From Antedon mediterranea (Eukaryota; Echinodermata; Crinoidea; Comatulida; Antedonidae): a stretch of 60,000 nt of DNA. Position numbers and translations under genes: made by a program. The stretch lies in NCBI RefSeq assembly GCF_964355755.1, contig NC_092671.1, positions 7,701,001 to 7,761,000 of the forward strand, read 5' to 3'. A model generated the notes under the pieces. It was given only the letters and a program-made list of their open reading frames with translations. It made no database searches and had not been told where the DNA came from. Positions 1 to 12,200 of this stretch are shown here, piece after piece. Position 1 is the stretch's first letter. The number at the start of each line of letters is the position of its first letter.

Positions 1-87
1 TTGTATACATTTTACCTGCAAGAACTTTTATTATTTGTATTCATATTAAAATTACATTTTAAATCAAATAGACAATAATTATATTAC

Positions 88-214
88 CTGTAGGAGGGCT
101 TTAGTCCTGTTTTACACTGACATTTGCCATTTTGTGCACAGTATGAGTTCTGCACAGTACAGGGCGGTCCACATTGTCTCATCTCTTCAGGTTTTTTATT
201 TTCTAAACAACCAC
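88..214 (-). CDS. THSD7A: THSD7 exon 22 (EGF-like cysteine cluster)
   Basis: 127 bp, acceptor TTTTTTAAG|GTGGT, donor CTACAG|GTAATA. It encodes GGCLENKKPEEMRQCGPPC and SYCAQNGKCQCKTG. The human counterpart is SYCSETKTCHCEEGY. It ends with two bases of a split codon, so the coding sequence continues past position 1 (transmembrane segment and tail not seen). Confidence 0.92.
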
Positions 215-3200
215 CTTAAAAAAATAATTAATTAATAATTAGTATTAATCAACTATTAATCATTTTTCTAGTTGAATAAATATTTTATTTTTTTTAAAAA
301 ACAGAATACTAAGAATGCTTTTTTTGACTATCAATATTTAATATATTCAAATTACCTGTGACATTAACCCCATCTGACCTTTGACACCAAACTTGTCTGT
401 CTCCTTCATACCATGTACCAGTTTGCCACGTAAATGTATAGCATGTATCACCTGCAATGACAGAACAAAATTAATCAATGCTCTTATTTTCACTCTAAAT
501 TCATTAATATCGCTACCATCTCTTGGCTTTTAGAGATAAAATATTGATCACGAAATTTAAAATAGTGGGACACAGCTGAGCCATTGACTGCTTTTTATTC
601 TTGAAAAGTAAGTGTAAAGTTTGCAATATTACCTTGACATGGTCTTGCATCTACTTCATCTGCTTGGCAATTTTTCATCACTGAGATCGAGGCTCGTGAC
701 CGTGATTGAATACCAGCTGAACCTAGAAAATAATTAAATAATTTGAAATGTAAATCTATCATACATATAACAAAGCATTATTATATTTTGATTCATTCTC
801 TATTATTTACCTGATGGTTTGCCATTGATACACATGATGAAACATGGACTCCACTTGCTCCATTCTGTCAACTGACACTCGCCAGGGCATGGTACAGTGC
901 ATGCCTGCTCTCTCTAAATAAAACACAATATATATTTATAATTGTTTATAAACTGAACATAAAAACAGTGTACAAATAATACATATGTTAATACCTGTAA
1001 AGATAGGCTCAAAATGTTAATCTATAAAGTTATAAATTATTTAATTGTCAAAGATATGGCAGTGCCCAATTGACATATTAAATAGCAATGCTTTTTTAAC
1101 TCCCCGTCGTAAACAAATATGATCAAAGCATTTGGACTAAAATGTTCAAATTATCTGGATCTGTTGACTTATTCAACAGAAGCTATTAGAAAAACTACAT
1201 AGTATGTTGCAGTAAAGTAAGTAGAGTGCAGTAAGTAAAATTTACCTGAAACGTTTCAAAACCTATTGCTGTAATATTAATATTATTCTTGAAATATCGC
1301 TCTGTAACACACTTATTGTCTTTCACCACAGCCCCATTATGCTCCTGGGTACATCTTACTTGCCTCTTTCTTGAACCTTGACCACAATAGCCATTCTGAT
1401 AGAAAATACAATCAGTATATTAAATTCATCACATTCAGCATGTTTCTACTTTTCTGGATCATAAAATGACTTAGTGAAATCAGTATACCTCTGCCTGGCA
1501 ATAGCCCCATTCATCCACTACAAGCTTATAGCAAGGCTTAACAGGACATGGTTTTTGCTGGAAGCGTTGTGTAGGACAAGCCTGTCCTATTTCATTTGGT
1601 TCCTGCAGCTTCTGCCTGCTTCGGCTCATTATGCCTGTAATAGAGAGAAAAAATGCAGAGTTGTTTTAAAACAAGTGGATATGTATATACCGATTTCATG
1701 ATATACAGAACATACCATACCATAATCTAGTAATGGTGAGATTAAAACATATTTCACTCAAAGGTGGCCTTAAAATGGCCTATTGGCATACCTTGTAATC
1801 CACATGTCTGGGAGCAGGATGTCCACTCGGACCACTCTGACAGAATGCAGTCAACTGGACACGTAACAGTACAGTTTTTGACTAAGTCAGTTGGTTGTTG
1901 TAAGTTGTACTGTACAAAAACAAAGTAGAATATTATTAATTTGGAAAAGAATGTGTGATAAGTGTAGAAATCAATGTATTAAAAAAAACACAAACAAATT
2001 TTGGTGTAAAATATTTAAAAGTGAAAACACAGTGATCTTTACCTTTTGACAAACTGACCATGGTACCGACACACCCAAATTGCTAATGCAGTCTAAGCTG
2101 CGGGATTGCTTTCCCTGCCCACAGATTGATTTTGGATGCAGTTCACAGGCCCCAAAATCTGATTGTATCCAGTTGTATCGTTCGCATTCACAAGCTGCAG
2201 TTTCCATTGAGTCTGATGGCGTTCTACCGGTTGAAGGGTAGCGCAACACTGCACGTTCACGTGTCCTTAAATTACCAGGCTTACATTCCTGAAGAATACA
2301 ATACATACAAGTGAAATCACACAATACTAAGTTTAAAGAAAAATACCCAGCCTAATGCGCTAAAGGGTGTAAGTAAATGTGCCAATACTCTGGTAATACA
2401 ATAGACCCATCACAGCCATGCAATTAAAAAAGCATAGTGAAATACAGAGATGGCCTATTGTCACTCACTGATTAATCCATCATGTGGTATAAAAGCCTAA
2501 ACCAACCTTTTGAGAACCTAATATCTATTTAAGAGTAGTACAAGTAAGATTTGCAGAACTACACGGTAAACTGGACACGTGCAAATCTTTCAAAAATACT
2601 ATAGACAAGTCTATAATGTATTTACATACCATTGGGCATTCTGTCCACTCAGACCATTCTCCTACAATTAGCTCATCAGAGCATGCTATACGACATTGTC
2701 TATAGGAACTTGGTGGTACTCCGCTACACAAATTGTCATACGTGGGTATTGTATCAGCAATAGGAGTAGCTTTTGAGTAACACCTGTAAGTATAATACTT
2801 GGTGAATAAATGCCATTTTCACTATACACCGTCATCAGCAAGCAATAATAGGTACTTTTTACACGAGTATAGCATGGTTTTAGCAGTTTTGGGCGCCAAT
2901 TAGTTTACAGAACAGCGGTTTCTAATTAAAGTGCATGTAGCCTCAAATTGAGAGGTTAAGTACCATTTAAAACAAGTAACTTTATCATACCTAACATTTC
3001 TATACTGCGTTCCTGAACCACAGTTACCATTGCCCTCAAATGTTTGTAAAGAACAATCGGCCCACGGACCAGCTTTCCAGAAGAATTGATCTGGAGATGT
3101 GTAACATGAAACTTCTTCTATAATCTAGAAAATAACAAAAGATAATCAAACATATAATTAAATACAAATCATAAACAATAACTACAATTAAATACTTTGA

Positions 3201-6200
3201 TTTAAGTGGTTTTTACATGACCAATAGCATTATAGGGTATTAAATTATATATCAGAAAACCAGGTTAATTATTACAAAGGCTTTGATTAGCTTTATACAC
3301 TTTATCACCATTACCAATTATGTATAATTTAGTTATAAAAATGTATCTATTCTATCTATGTTATAACCTGATTTTCATTATGTGGAGGGCATGGCCGTCC
3401 TCCATTCTTGTCTGGCTTGACCACATGACGAGTTCTAGTCTTAATACCAGCCCCTACTGTTTTACTACAGGAGCTCCAAGGTGTCCACTGGCTAAGTTCA
3501 CAATTCACTGGACAAGGAAGGCTACAGTTCATTGTTTCAAAATCTGGAGAAATAAGTATAAACAGTGAAACTGTTAATGAAACCATATGCTTATAATAGT
3601 ATTTAACTAGCATGTTAAAGCTTGTTCCCACTAGCGAAGCAACGTAATGCAACCTAAGAAACGTAAGAAAATGCCCTTCCGAAAATTGTGTTTACCGCCG
3701 TCTGCATGAAATTAAACCTGCAACGTTTACAACACTGTTGCATCGTCGGTTCCCACTTGTGATTACACAATACAGTACTTTGATTCAATATGTCGCTGCA
3801 TTGCTTTACGTCGCTAGTGGAAACCACGCTTTATGTCGCTGCATTGCTTTACGTCGCTAGTGGAAACCACGCTTTATGTCGCTGCATTGCTTTACGTCGC
3901 TAGTGGAAACCACGTTTTATGTCGCTGCATTGCTTTACGTCGCTAGTGGGAACCACACTTTATGTCGCTGCATTGCTTTACGTCGCTAGTGGAAACCACG
4001 CTTTATGTCGCTGCATTGCTTTGCGTCGCTAGTGGAAACCACGCTTTATGTCGCTGCATTGCTTTACGTCGCTAGTGGAAACCACGCTTTATGTCGCTGC
4101 ATTGCTTTACGTCGCTAGTGGAAACCACGCTTTATGTCGCTGCTGCATTGCTTTGCGTCGCTAGTGGGAACCACGCTTTATGTCGCTGCATTGCTTTACG
4201 TCGCTAGTGGAAACCACGCTTTATGTCGCTGCATTGCTTTACGTCGCTAGTGGAAACCACGCTTTATGTCGCTGCATTGCTTTGCGTCGCTAGTGGAAAC
4301 CACGCTTTATGTTGCTGCATTGCTTTGCGTCGCTAGTGGAAACCACGCTTTATGTCGCTGCATTGCTTTGCGTCGCTAGTGGAAACCACGCTTTATGTCG
4401 CTGCTGCATTGCTTTGCGTCGCTAGTGGAAACCACGCTTTATGTCGCTGCATTGCTTTACGTCGCTAGTGGAAACCACGCTTTATGTCGCTGCATTGCTT
4501 TACGTCGCTAGTGGAAACCACGCTTTATGTCGCTGCTGCATTGCTTTACGTCGCTAGTGGAAACCACGCTTTATGTCGCTGCATTGCTTTACGTCGCTAG
4601 TGGGAACCACGCTTTATGTCGCTGCATTGCTTTACGTCGCTAGTGGGAACCACGCTTTATGTCGCTGCATTGCTTTACGTCGCTAGTGGAAACCACGCTT
4701 TATGTCGCTGCTGCATTGCTTTACATTGCTAGTGGAAACCACGCTTTATGTCGCTGCATTGCTTTACGTCGCTAGTGGGAACCACGCTTTATGTCGCTGC
4801 ATTGCTTTACGTCGCTAGTGGGAACCACGCTTTATGTCGCTGCATTGCTTTACGTCGCTAGTGGAAACCACGCTTTATGTCGCTGCTGCATTGCTTTGCG
4901 TCGCTAGTGGAAACCACGCTTTATGTCGCTGCATTGCTTTACGTCGCTAGTGGAAACCACGCTTTATGTCGCTGCTGCATTGCTTTACGTCGCTAGTGGG
5001 AACCACGCTTTATGTCGCTGCATTGCTTTACGTCGCTAGTGGAAACCACGCTTTATGTCGCTGCATTGCTTTACGTCGCTAGTGGAAACCACGCTTTATG
5101 TCGCTGCATTGCTTTACGTCGCTAGTGGAAACCACGCTTTATGTTGCTGCTGCATTGCTTTGCGGCGCTAGTGGGAACCACGCTTTATGTCGCTGCATTG
5201 CTTTACGTCGCTAGTGGAAACCACACTTTATGTCGCTGCATTGCTTTACGTCGCTAGTGGAAACCACGCTTTATGTCACTGCATTGCTTTACGTCGCTAG
5301 TGGAAACCACGCTTTATGTCGCTGCATTGCTTTACGTCGCTAGTGGGAACCACGCTTTATGTCGCTGCTGCATTGCTTTACGTCGCTAGTGGGAACCACG
5401 CTTTATGTCGCTGCATTGCTTTACGTCGCTAGTGGGAACCACGCTTTACACAAAGACATACTTATTTTCATCTCTACTACTCACCTTCTTCTAAATCACA
5501 TCTTCCAATCGGAGACATTTGTCCTTGTTGATTCTGACAGACGCCGCTATGTCGCTGCTGCATTGCTTTACGTCGCTAGTGGAAACCACGCTTTATGTCG
5601 CTGCATTGCTTTACGTCGCTAGTGGGAACCACGCTTTATGTCGCTGCATTGCTTTACGTCGCTAGTGGGAACCACGCTTTATGTCGCTGCATTGCTTTAC
5701 GTCGCTAGTGGAAACCACGCTTTATGTCGCTGCTGCATTGCTTTACATTGCTAGTGGAAACCACGCTTTATGTCGCTGCATTGCTTTACGTCGCTAGTGG
5801 GAACCACGCTTTATGTCGCTGCATTGCTTTACGTCGCTAGTGGGAACCACGCTTTATGTCGCTGCATTGCTTTACGTCGCTAGTGGAAACCACGCTTTAT
5901 GTCGCTGCTGCATTGCTTTGCGTCGCTAGTGGAAACCACGCTTTATGTCGCTGCATTGCTTTACGTCGCTAGTGGAAACCACGCTTTATGTCGCTGCTGC
6001 ATTGCTTTACGTCGCTAGTGGGAACCACGCTTTATGTCGCTGCATTGCTTTACGTCGCTAGTGGAAACCACGCTTTATGTCGCTGCATTGCTTTACGTCG
6101 CTAGTGGAAACCACGCTTTATGTCGCTGCATTGCTTTACGTCGCTAGTGGAAACCACGCTTTATGTTGCTGCTGCATTGCTTTGCGGCGCTAGTGGGAAC

Positions 6201-9200
6201 CACGCTTTATGTCGCTGCATTGCTTTACGTCGCTAGTGGAAACCACACTTTATGTCGCTGCATTGCTTTACGTCGCTAGTGGAAACCACGCTTTATGTCA
6301 CTGCATTGCTTTACGTCGCTAGTGGAAACCACGCTTTATGTCGCTGCATTGCTTTACGTCGCTAGTGGGAACCACGCTTTATGTCGCTGCTGCATTGCTT
6401 TACGTCGCTAGTGGGAACCACGCTTTATGTCGCTGCATTGCTTTACGTCGCTAGTGGGAACCACGCTTTACACAAAGACATACTTATTTTCATCTCTACT
6501 ACTCACCTTCTTCTAAATCACATCTTCCAATCGGAGACATTTGTCCTTGTTGATTCTGACAGACGCGTGCTCTGTATTTTAGTCCGATGATCATACCATC
6601 TACCTTACATGAGCCTTGGATTGTAGACTGTAAACCTAGCAGGCATTGCGACCAGTTACCAAACGATACTGATGAAAACGTATCACATTCACAAGGTCGC
6701 ATGTCTCTTGTCGGAAACAATGACCTGTCCTTGCAACGTACATTCACTTTCTTGTTTCCTAGATAAAAACGAAAACAAATAAATACAATATATATAAAAA
6801 GCTACACTTTGAAACTAGTTTGACAAAAATAACGTGATGTGCCCAAATATGGTAGTGATATGATGTCGTGTCCATATATTGGCACATTACATTTTTTTGT
6901 AAAATTGCAGACAGACCTTAACACACAATTTATTTCATTTAAAATCTAAAATTCTATATTCATCTTCATTTTTTCCTGCTAAAGTGGTAAAATCCAGAAA
7001 TAAGTATATAGTTACAATTCTAATTGAATATTCAGAAACAGAAACGTAATACGTATTTGGTTTGACCATGTTGTATATATCAAAACACCACAAACATTTT
7101 GCACATCTGAACAAGGGTTCATCTGAATGTTATAACCTTTCAGTTATGGCAGTGTTCCAATGAAATACAAACAAACTTGTTAAGAAGATTAGAAAGAAAG
7201 GAAAATAGAAAAGCTAAAAACCTTTGAGCTTTCTGGACCTGGTTTGGATGCCTTTGCAATCGTTGGTACAGTCACCCCATTCGGCCCAATTGGTCAATAA
7301 ACACTCATTATCGCACATTTCATCACATGGCTTAGATTGAACAGGCATTTCTGATGAATACTTGAGACAAAAATTAATATCTGTTGCTTCTTGGCCCTTT
7401 AAGCATACAACATCTAGGAAATTCAAAGAAACAAAGAACATTGGTTTTTAGAGGATTTATGATGCATTTAGGTAACACTCAAATATTAGTTAGAGTTGTC
7501 CATTGGCATGTCTTTAGACAGCACAGCACATTTACTCCTAAATAATTTTCTCGTTGAGTTTGATATATATGACACCCATTGAGGATGTCTGTAAACAAAA
7601 TTATCTTTCACCCTCTAAGATCTGCTGACAGTATCATAGTATCCAATAAAGTCTTTCATTCGCTTTTTTCTCTAAAAACATACCTTTTTCTGATTCTTTC
7701 TTTTCATTCTCTTTCAAATAGTTTTACTGTCATTTCTTTACTCTCTTTTTGAGTGTATTTTACATTTAGTAGTTAGTAACTGTTAGATTGTTAATAACAT
7801 ATTTTGCTGTCTTTCTCTGAATTAAATGAAACAGTGAACTACCTCTTGTTTGTAGTCCAGGACCACATGTTTTTCTTGATGGTAGCTTACAATCTCCATC
7901 CCAGACACCATATGTCCATTTATATTCATTGCAGTGCTCTGGTACTTCACACAGGCGCCGATCATACAGGTTATTTGGACAGGTCTTGCCATTGTTCTTA
8001 GATTCTTGTAAAATATAACGACGACGGTGTCGTGTTGGGCTGTCGTGGCATGTATCTGGGCATGCATTAAATTCACTGTAGGCTGATACATGACAGTCTT
8101 GAGTACAAGGAATAGTACATTGTTGAGTGGTATCAGGCTTTTTAAAGTCACCGCACCTGAAATTATTGATATTTATTTTCTGAATCATTGAATTTATGAT
8201 TACATAATAAATCCTAGCCCTTCAATATATTTTAAGATGTTTACCAATTTCAAATTACTAATCCAAGAGATTATTATTGAAATATGTCTGTTTTAAATTT
8301 TTATGATGTGGTATACTGAATTTATATCTATATTTTACAACAATATTACGGGTATGTATCACATTATTTCGCATCATGTTTCGTGTTCGTTGAATGATGA
8401 GAATATTTCATGAGTTTAAAGATTGACTGCTATTTTTAATGAGGTGGAGCCAAGTGAAGTCAACTCATGAAATATACTCTTCATTTAATGCAAAACATGA
8501 TGCGAAATATTGCATGTGATACCTGAAATAATAACCAATCAAAGAGAAAGAATACAATCAGGTGTTTATAAAAGATAATTAATAAACTCTCTCAAAAATG
8601 GGTTGGCTTGCTTAGAATGATTTTAATAGACATTAAATTAAGGATATCTTAGCAAAGGATTTTTCTGTAATGTATAATTTAAAATTTTTTCGTGAAATTT
8701 TTATTTTTGGTTCTGATCTTCTTTCAAATTGTGAAAATGCTTTATTGTTTTATTATGTACAATTTCTTGTTAATTCTGGAAGATTTGATTGATGTTTCTG
8801 TTTTTTTTAAAATGTTGTATTTGTTAATCTGAGGCGCAATGAAGCTAAGGTGGTTCCACCTTGTAAGGCGCTTCTGTGTAATATACTGAATAAAAAAAAA
8901 TTAAAAAATTAAGTACTAATAAAGCACTCTTACCGATCTTCAGAAGCGGTTTTGTTTCTTTCTAGCCTGCTACACTCAACCTTCCTCCTTTGAATGCCCA
9001 CTTGGCAAACTCCCTCAGCCAGTTCAACGGGTCTGCTTGCGGCATCAGCAGCCTTACATGAACCCCAGGAGTATGTGACCCACTGAAAGAAGAGACAAGG
9101 TTCAAGACCGCACGGCTTAGACTGCTGGAGTTCTCTGCGATTTGGACATTGAGAGCCATTCTCTATATATTTGATCAAAATCAATTAGTTAATGTTATTT

Positions 9201-12200
9201 GTCAAAAGAAAAAATCATACAGCAATAAGATAATTTTGTATTTATATCTTAATTTTACTACTTACTTTATACAAACTGACCTACAATCTTCAAAAGATAA
9301 AGACTTGACACTATTATTCTAACAATCTACTGTACCTACAGCCACCGTCGCAGGTCCTGGGGAGGACGGGGCGACATATCCACACCCCCCACATATTTTT
9401 AGTGAGGGATTGTCTAGAATATACCAGTGGCGCATCAGGACCTGTGCCTAAAAAGTGCCTAACCCAAAATAATTGTATTCTTCTGGGCGGAATTTTTATG
9501 TGCTCAGAAATCAATTGAAACGACCTATAAATTACTCAAAGAGCCGAGCCTCAGGGGGCTACGTCCCATGGAACCTGACTGGGGGCCCTAAGCAGCTCCC
9601 TGGCCCCAAGCCTAAGGTTGCTCGCTTCGCTTGCTCACTATTAAAAACGGACCTTTGCCGTTGCCTACAGCCCAATACTACCAATCCATTACATATGGAT
9701 AGCATCTACCTACAGCCCAATACTACCAATCCATTAAATACGGGTGGCATCTACCTACAGCCCAATAATACGCCAATTGGCGTACAATACATACAACTAC
9801 TATATAAACACCATATAAAAAGTAAAAACTCACCTGACGGAGCAGCAACAATGGACCGATTACGAAACATTGAGCCTGTACGGTTATTCTTGCCGATACA
9901 TGTTTTGGAGCATTCTGACCAATTTGACCACTCTCCGAGGACACAGTCTCCAGGGCAGGGGAGCCAACATCCTAATGATGTCTGTGGTTTGTAAGAACCA
10001 CAAGCACTATCACTTACTGTGTTCTAGAAGAAAAATTTTATTTATTATTATATACAAAGAATATTTTTATCAAAAAATGAACAATCCATGATTTGCCCTG
10101 TAACACTAATGGTTTCACTAAAGCTCTGTTTACATTGGGAAGTAAATAACTATTTGCGGCAATGACAAATAATGTACATTATTACAAACTATATTCAATG
10201 AAAGTTTAACAATTGCAGATTGCTAATTCTTATACACTATAGACATGCTATATAGTCTTTTTGGCTGTGTTTCCACATCCATACCAAATATTATCGCATT
10301 TATATAATATTTATCTGATTGGAATGAGGTAATTATCTCGAGTGGAATCGGTTAAGGCTTCTTTCCACAAAAACTTTATCAGGTCATTTTTGACTGCACA
10401 AACACGGCTATGATAAACTATAAGCGAAAACAATTACAAATGCATTACGAATATTGTCAAAGTGTAACAAAAGTGCATACTAATAAAATAACCCTCATAA
10501 AGAATTTACATTCAAATGAGCTTATATAAAACAAAAATTGATTTTCAATAAAGATAATTTAAGAGTATATAAATTTTGTGATGAAATAAATTATAACACT
10601 CATAAATATAACAACATAATCAATTAATCTTTCAATCGTGACTTGAAATTAAATGAAAAAATTGCATTTTTGTTATCTACCTATCAAAATATGCTATTAA
10701 CAGTATGTATAATAAAAAATATCTTGCTGTACCATAATCATCGATATTTGTTTTCAATATTTGAAAAAATATAATTTAGGCTACCGTAATAATTACAAAA
10801 TTTATTTAGTATCATTACAATTTGAGCAAAGGCAGTCTTAAAAAATTCATTATAAAATTATTTCCAATATTGATTTGTTTTCAGTATTATAAAATGATAC
10901 GTTCATTTTATAATTGCTATATACACATTTTCCTGCTTTTTTTATAACTCTTATGTTGCAAAATTGTTCTCAATATTGATTTTGTTTCAGTATTAAAATA
11001 GTAATTTTCTTTTGTAATTTTTCTTACAGTACTGTACAGCATCACACAAATTTAAATTACACATTAGTTGTTTTATGTAAAGCTCTGTCTACACTATCAA
11101 ACTAGTTTGACAAAAAAAGTGTGATGTGCCCAAATATGGTAGTGATACGCTTAAATATTGTAGTGATATGACATCATTATGTCCACATATGGGCACATCA
11201 CAATTTTTTTGTCACATAAAGTTTGATAGTGTAGACAGGGCTTAAGATATTTTTTCCCAATAATTTCAAAAGTTTTACCCCATCATTATCGATGCAAAGA
11301 ACTGTTCTTGTTTTGTTGCCCACACCACACAGTTTAGTCGTGTTTGATGGAATACAATCCCGTTTTGCCAACATCCCATTGGAAGCATCTTCCGTTATCA
11401 CAATCCATGGCCTCCGTCAAATCTGGGCATTTTGCTCCATCTGATGACGGCTCAACAAGAATAACACGTTTTCGTTCACGAATTCCTATATAAAATACAG
11501 TAAATTTAAATAACATTGGAAATGGGTAGGACTATATAATCGTCAATATGTGGATTTAGTATTCAAAATAAGGTCTAGCCTATTGACAGCAAACATTAAT
11601 TTTCCTCCAGTAGGCATATGATTTTATGTCCTAGATCATTATCACAAAAATTACTTATTTATAGAACTTGTAATGTCACGTCAAGATATTATACTTTATT
11701 ATATGGATTGTGATGCGTATCATACTACAATATAGTAACATTGAGAATTGTTGTGTTGAGTAGAATTATTATGGTATATAACATTGTAATATCTTGTCCA
11801 TTGCACTTGTATAGTCTTTGATTACGAGGAATATATACAGTACACATAAAGAACAAGTTGTTTTTTTAATACACAGCCAAGAGGCTAGTAACAAAATGAC
11901 TATACCATTGCTCGTTGCATTAGTTCCTACTGGACAGGTTGTTGGTATGCATTTACTCCAGACACTCCATGGTGATACCTCACAATTCATGGTGCAGGGC
12001 ACATTGCACTCTTCTACTATGTTTGGTGAGGGGCTTCCACTACACAGAGAGTTCTCAACTGGGGCGTATGCTGAAAAAAAACGCATGATACATACTTTAC
12101 TTTATTTATGTTTCTAAACTAACAAATAAATACAGTTCCTTTATAATGAAAAAAAATTGAATGATTTCGATTTATTATCAGAAAGCTTAAAACTAATGTA

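Larger units (their letters stand above)
4526..6566. repeat. 1,022-bp tandem segmental duplication
   Basis: 4,526-5,544 and 5,548-6,566 match at a constant offset of 1,022 bp. Diagnostic satellite variants recur at the offset: ttacattgct at 4,720/5,742, ttgcggcgct at 5,160/6,182 and tgtcactgc at 5,275/6,297. One breakpoint lies in the satellite, the other inside THSD7 exon 11. The near-identity implies a recent event or an assembly duplication. Confidence 0.93.

Noticed and set aside
3789-6470. CRISPR-like regular array
   Set aside because: Units abut without spacers and the DNA is a eukaryotic intron; it is a satellite.
5359-6590. Plus-strand open frames of 87 and 69 residues with identical starts
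   Set aside because: They are translations of the 43-bp satellite and the antisense of the exon 11 copy, repeated by the 1,022-bp duplication.
9473-9994. 173-residue plus-strand frame
   Set aside because: It runs through a repeat remnant, a 45-bp tandem repeat and the antisense of THSD7 exon 7.
10118-10380. Another TIR element starting TAAAGCTCTGTTTACATTGG
   Set aside because: No matching inverted end was found downstream.
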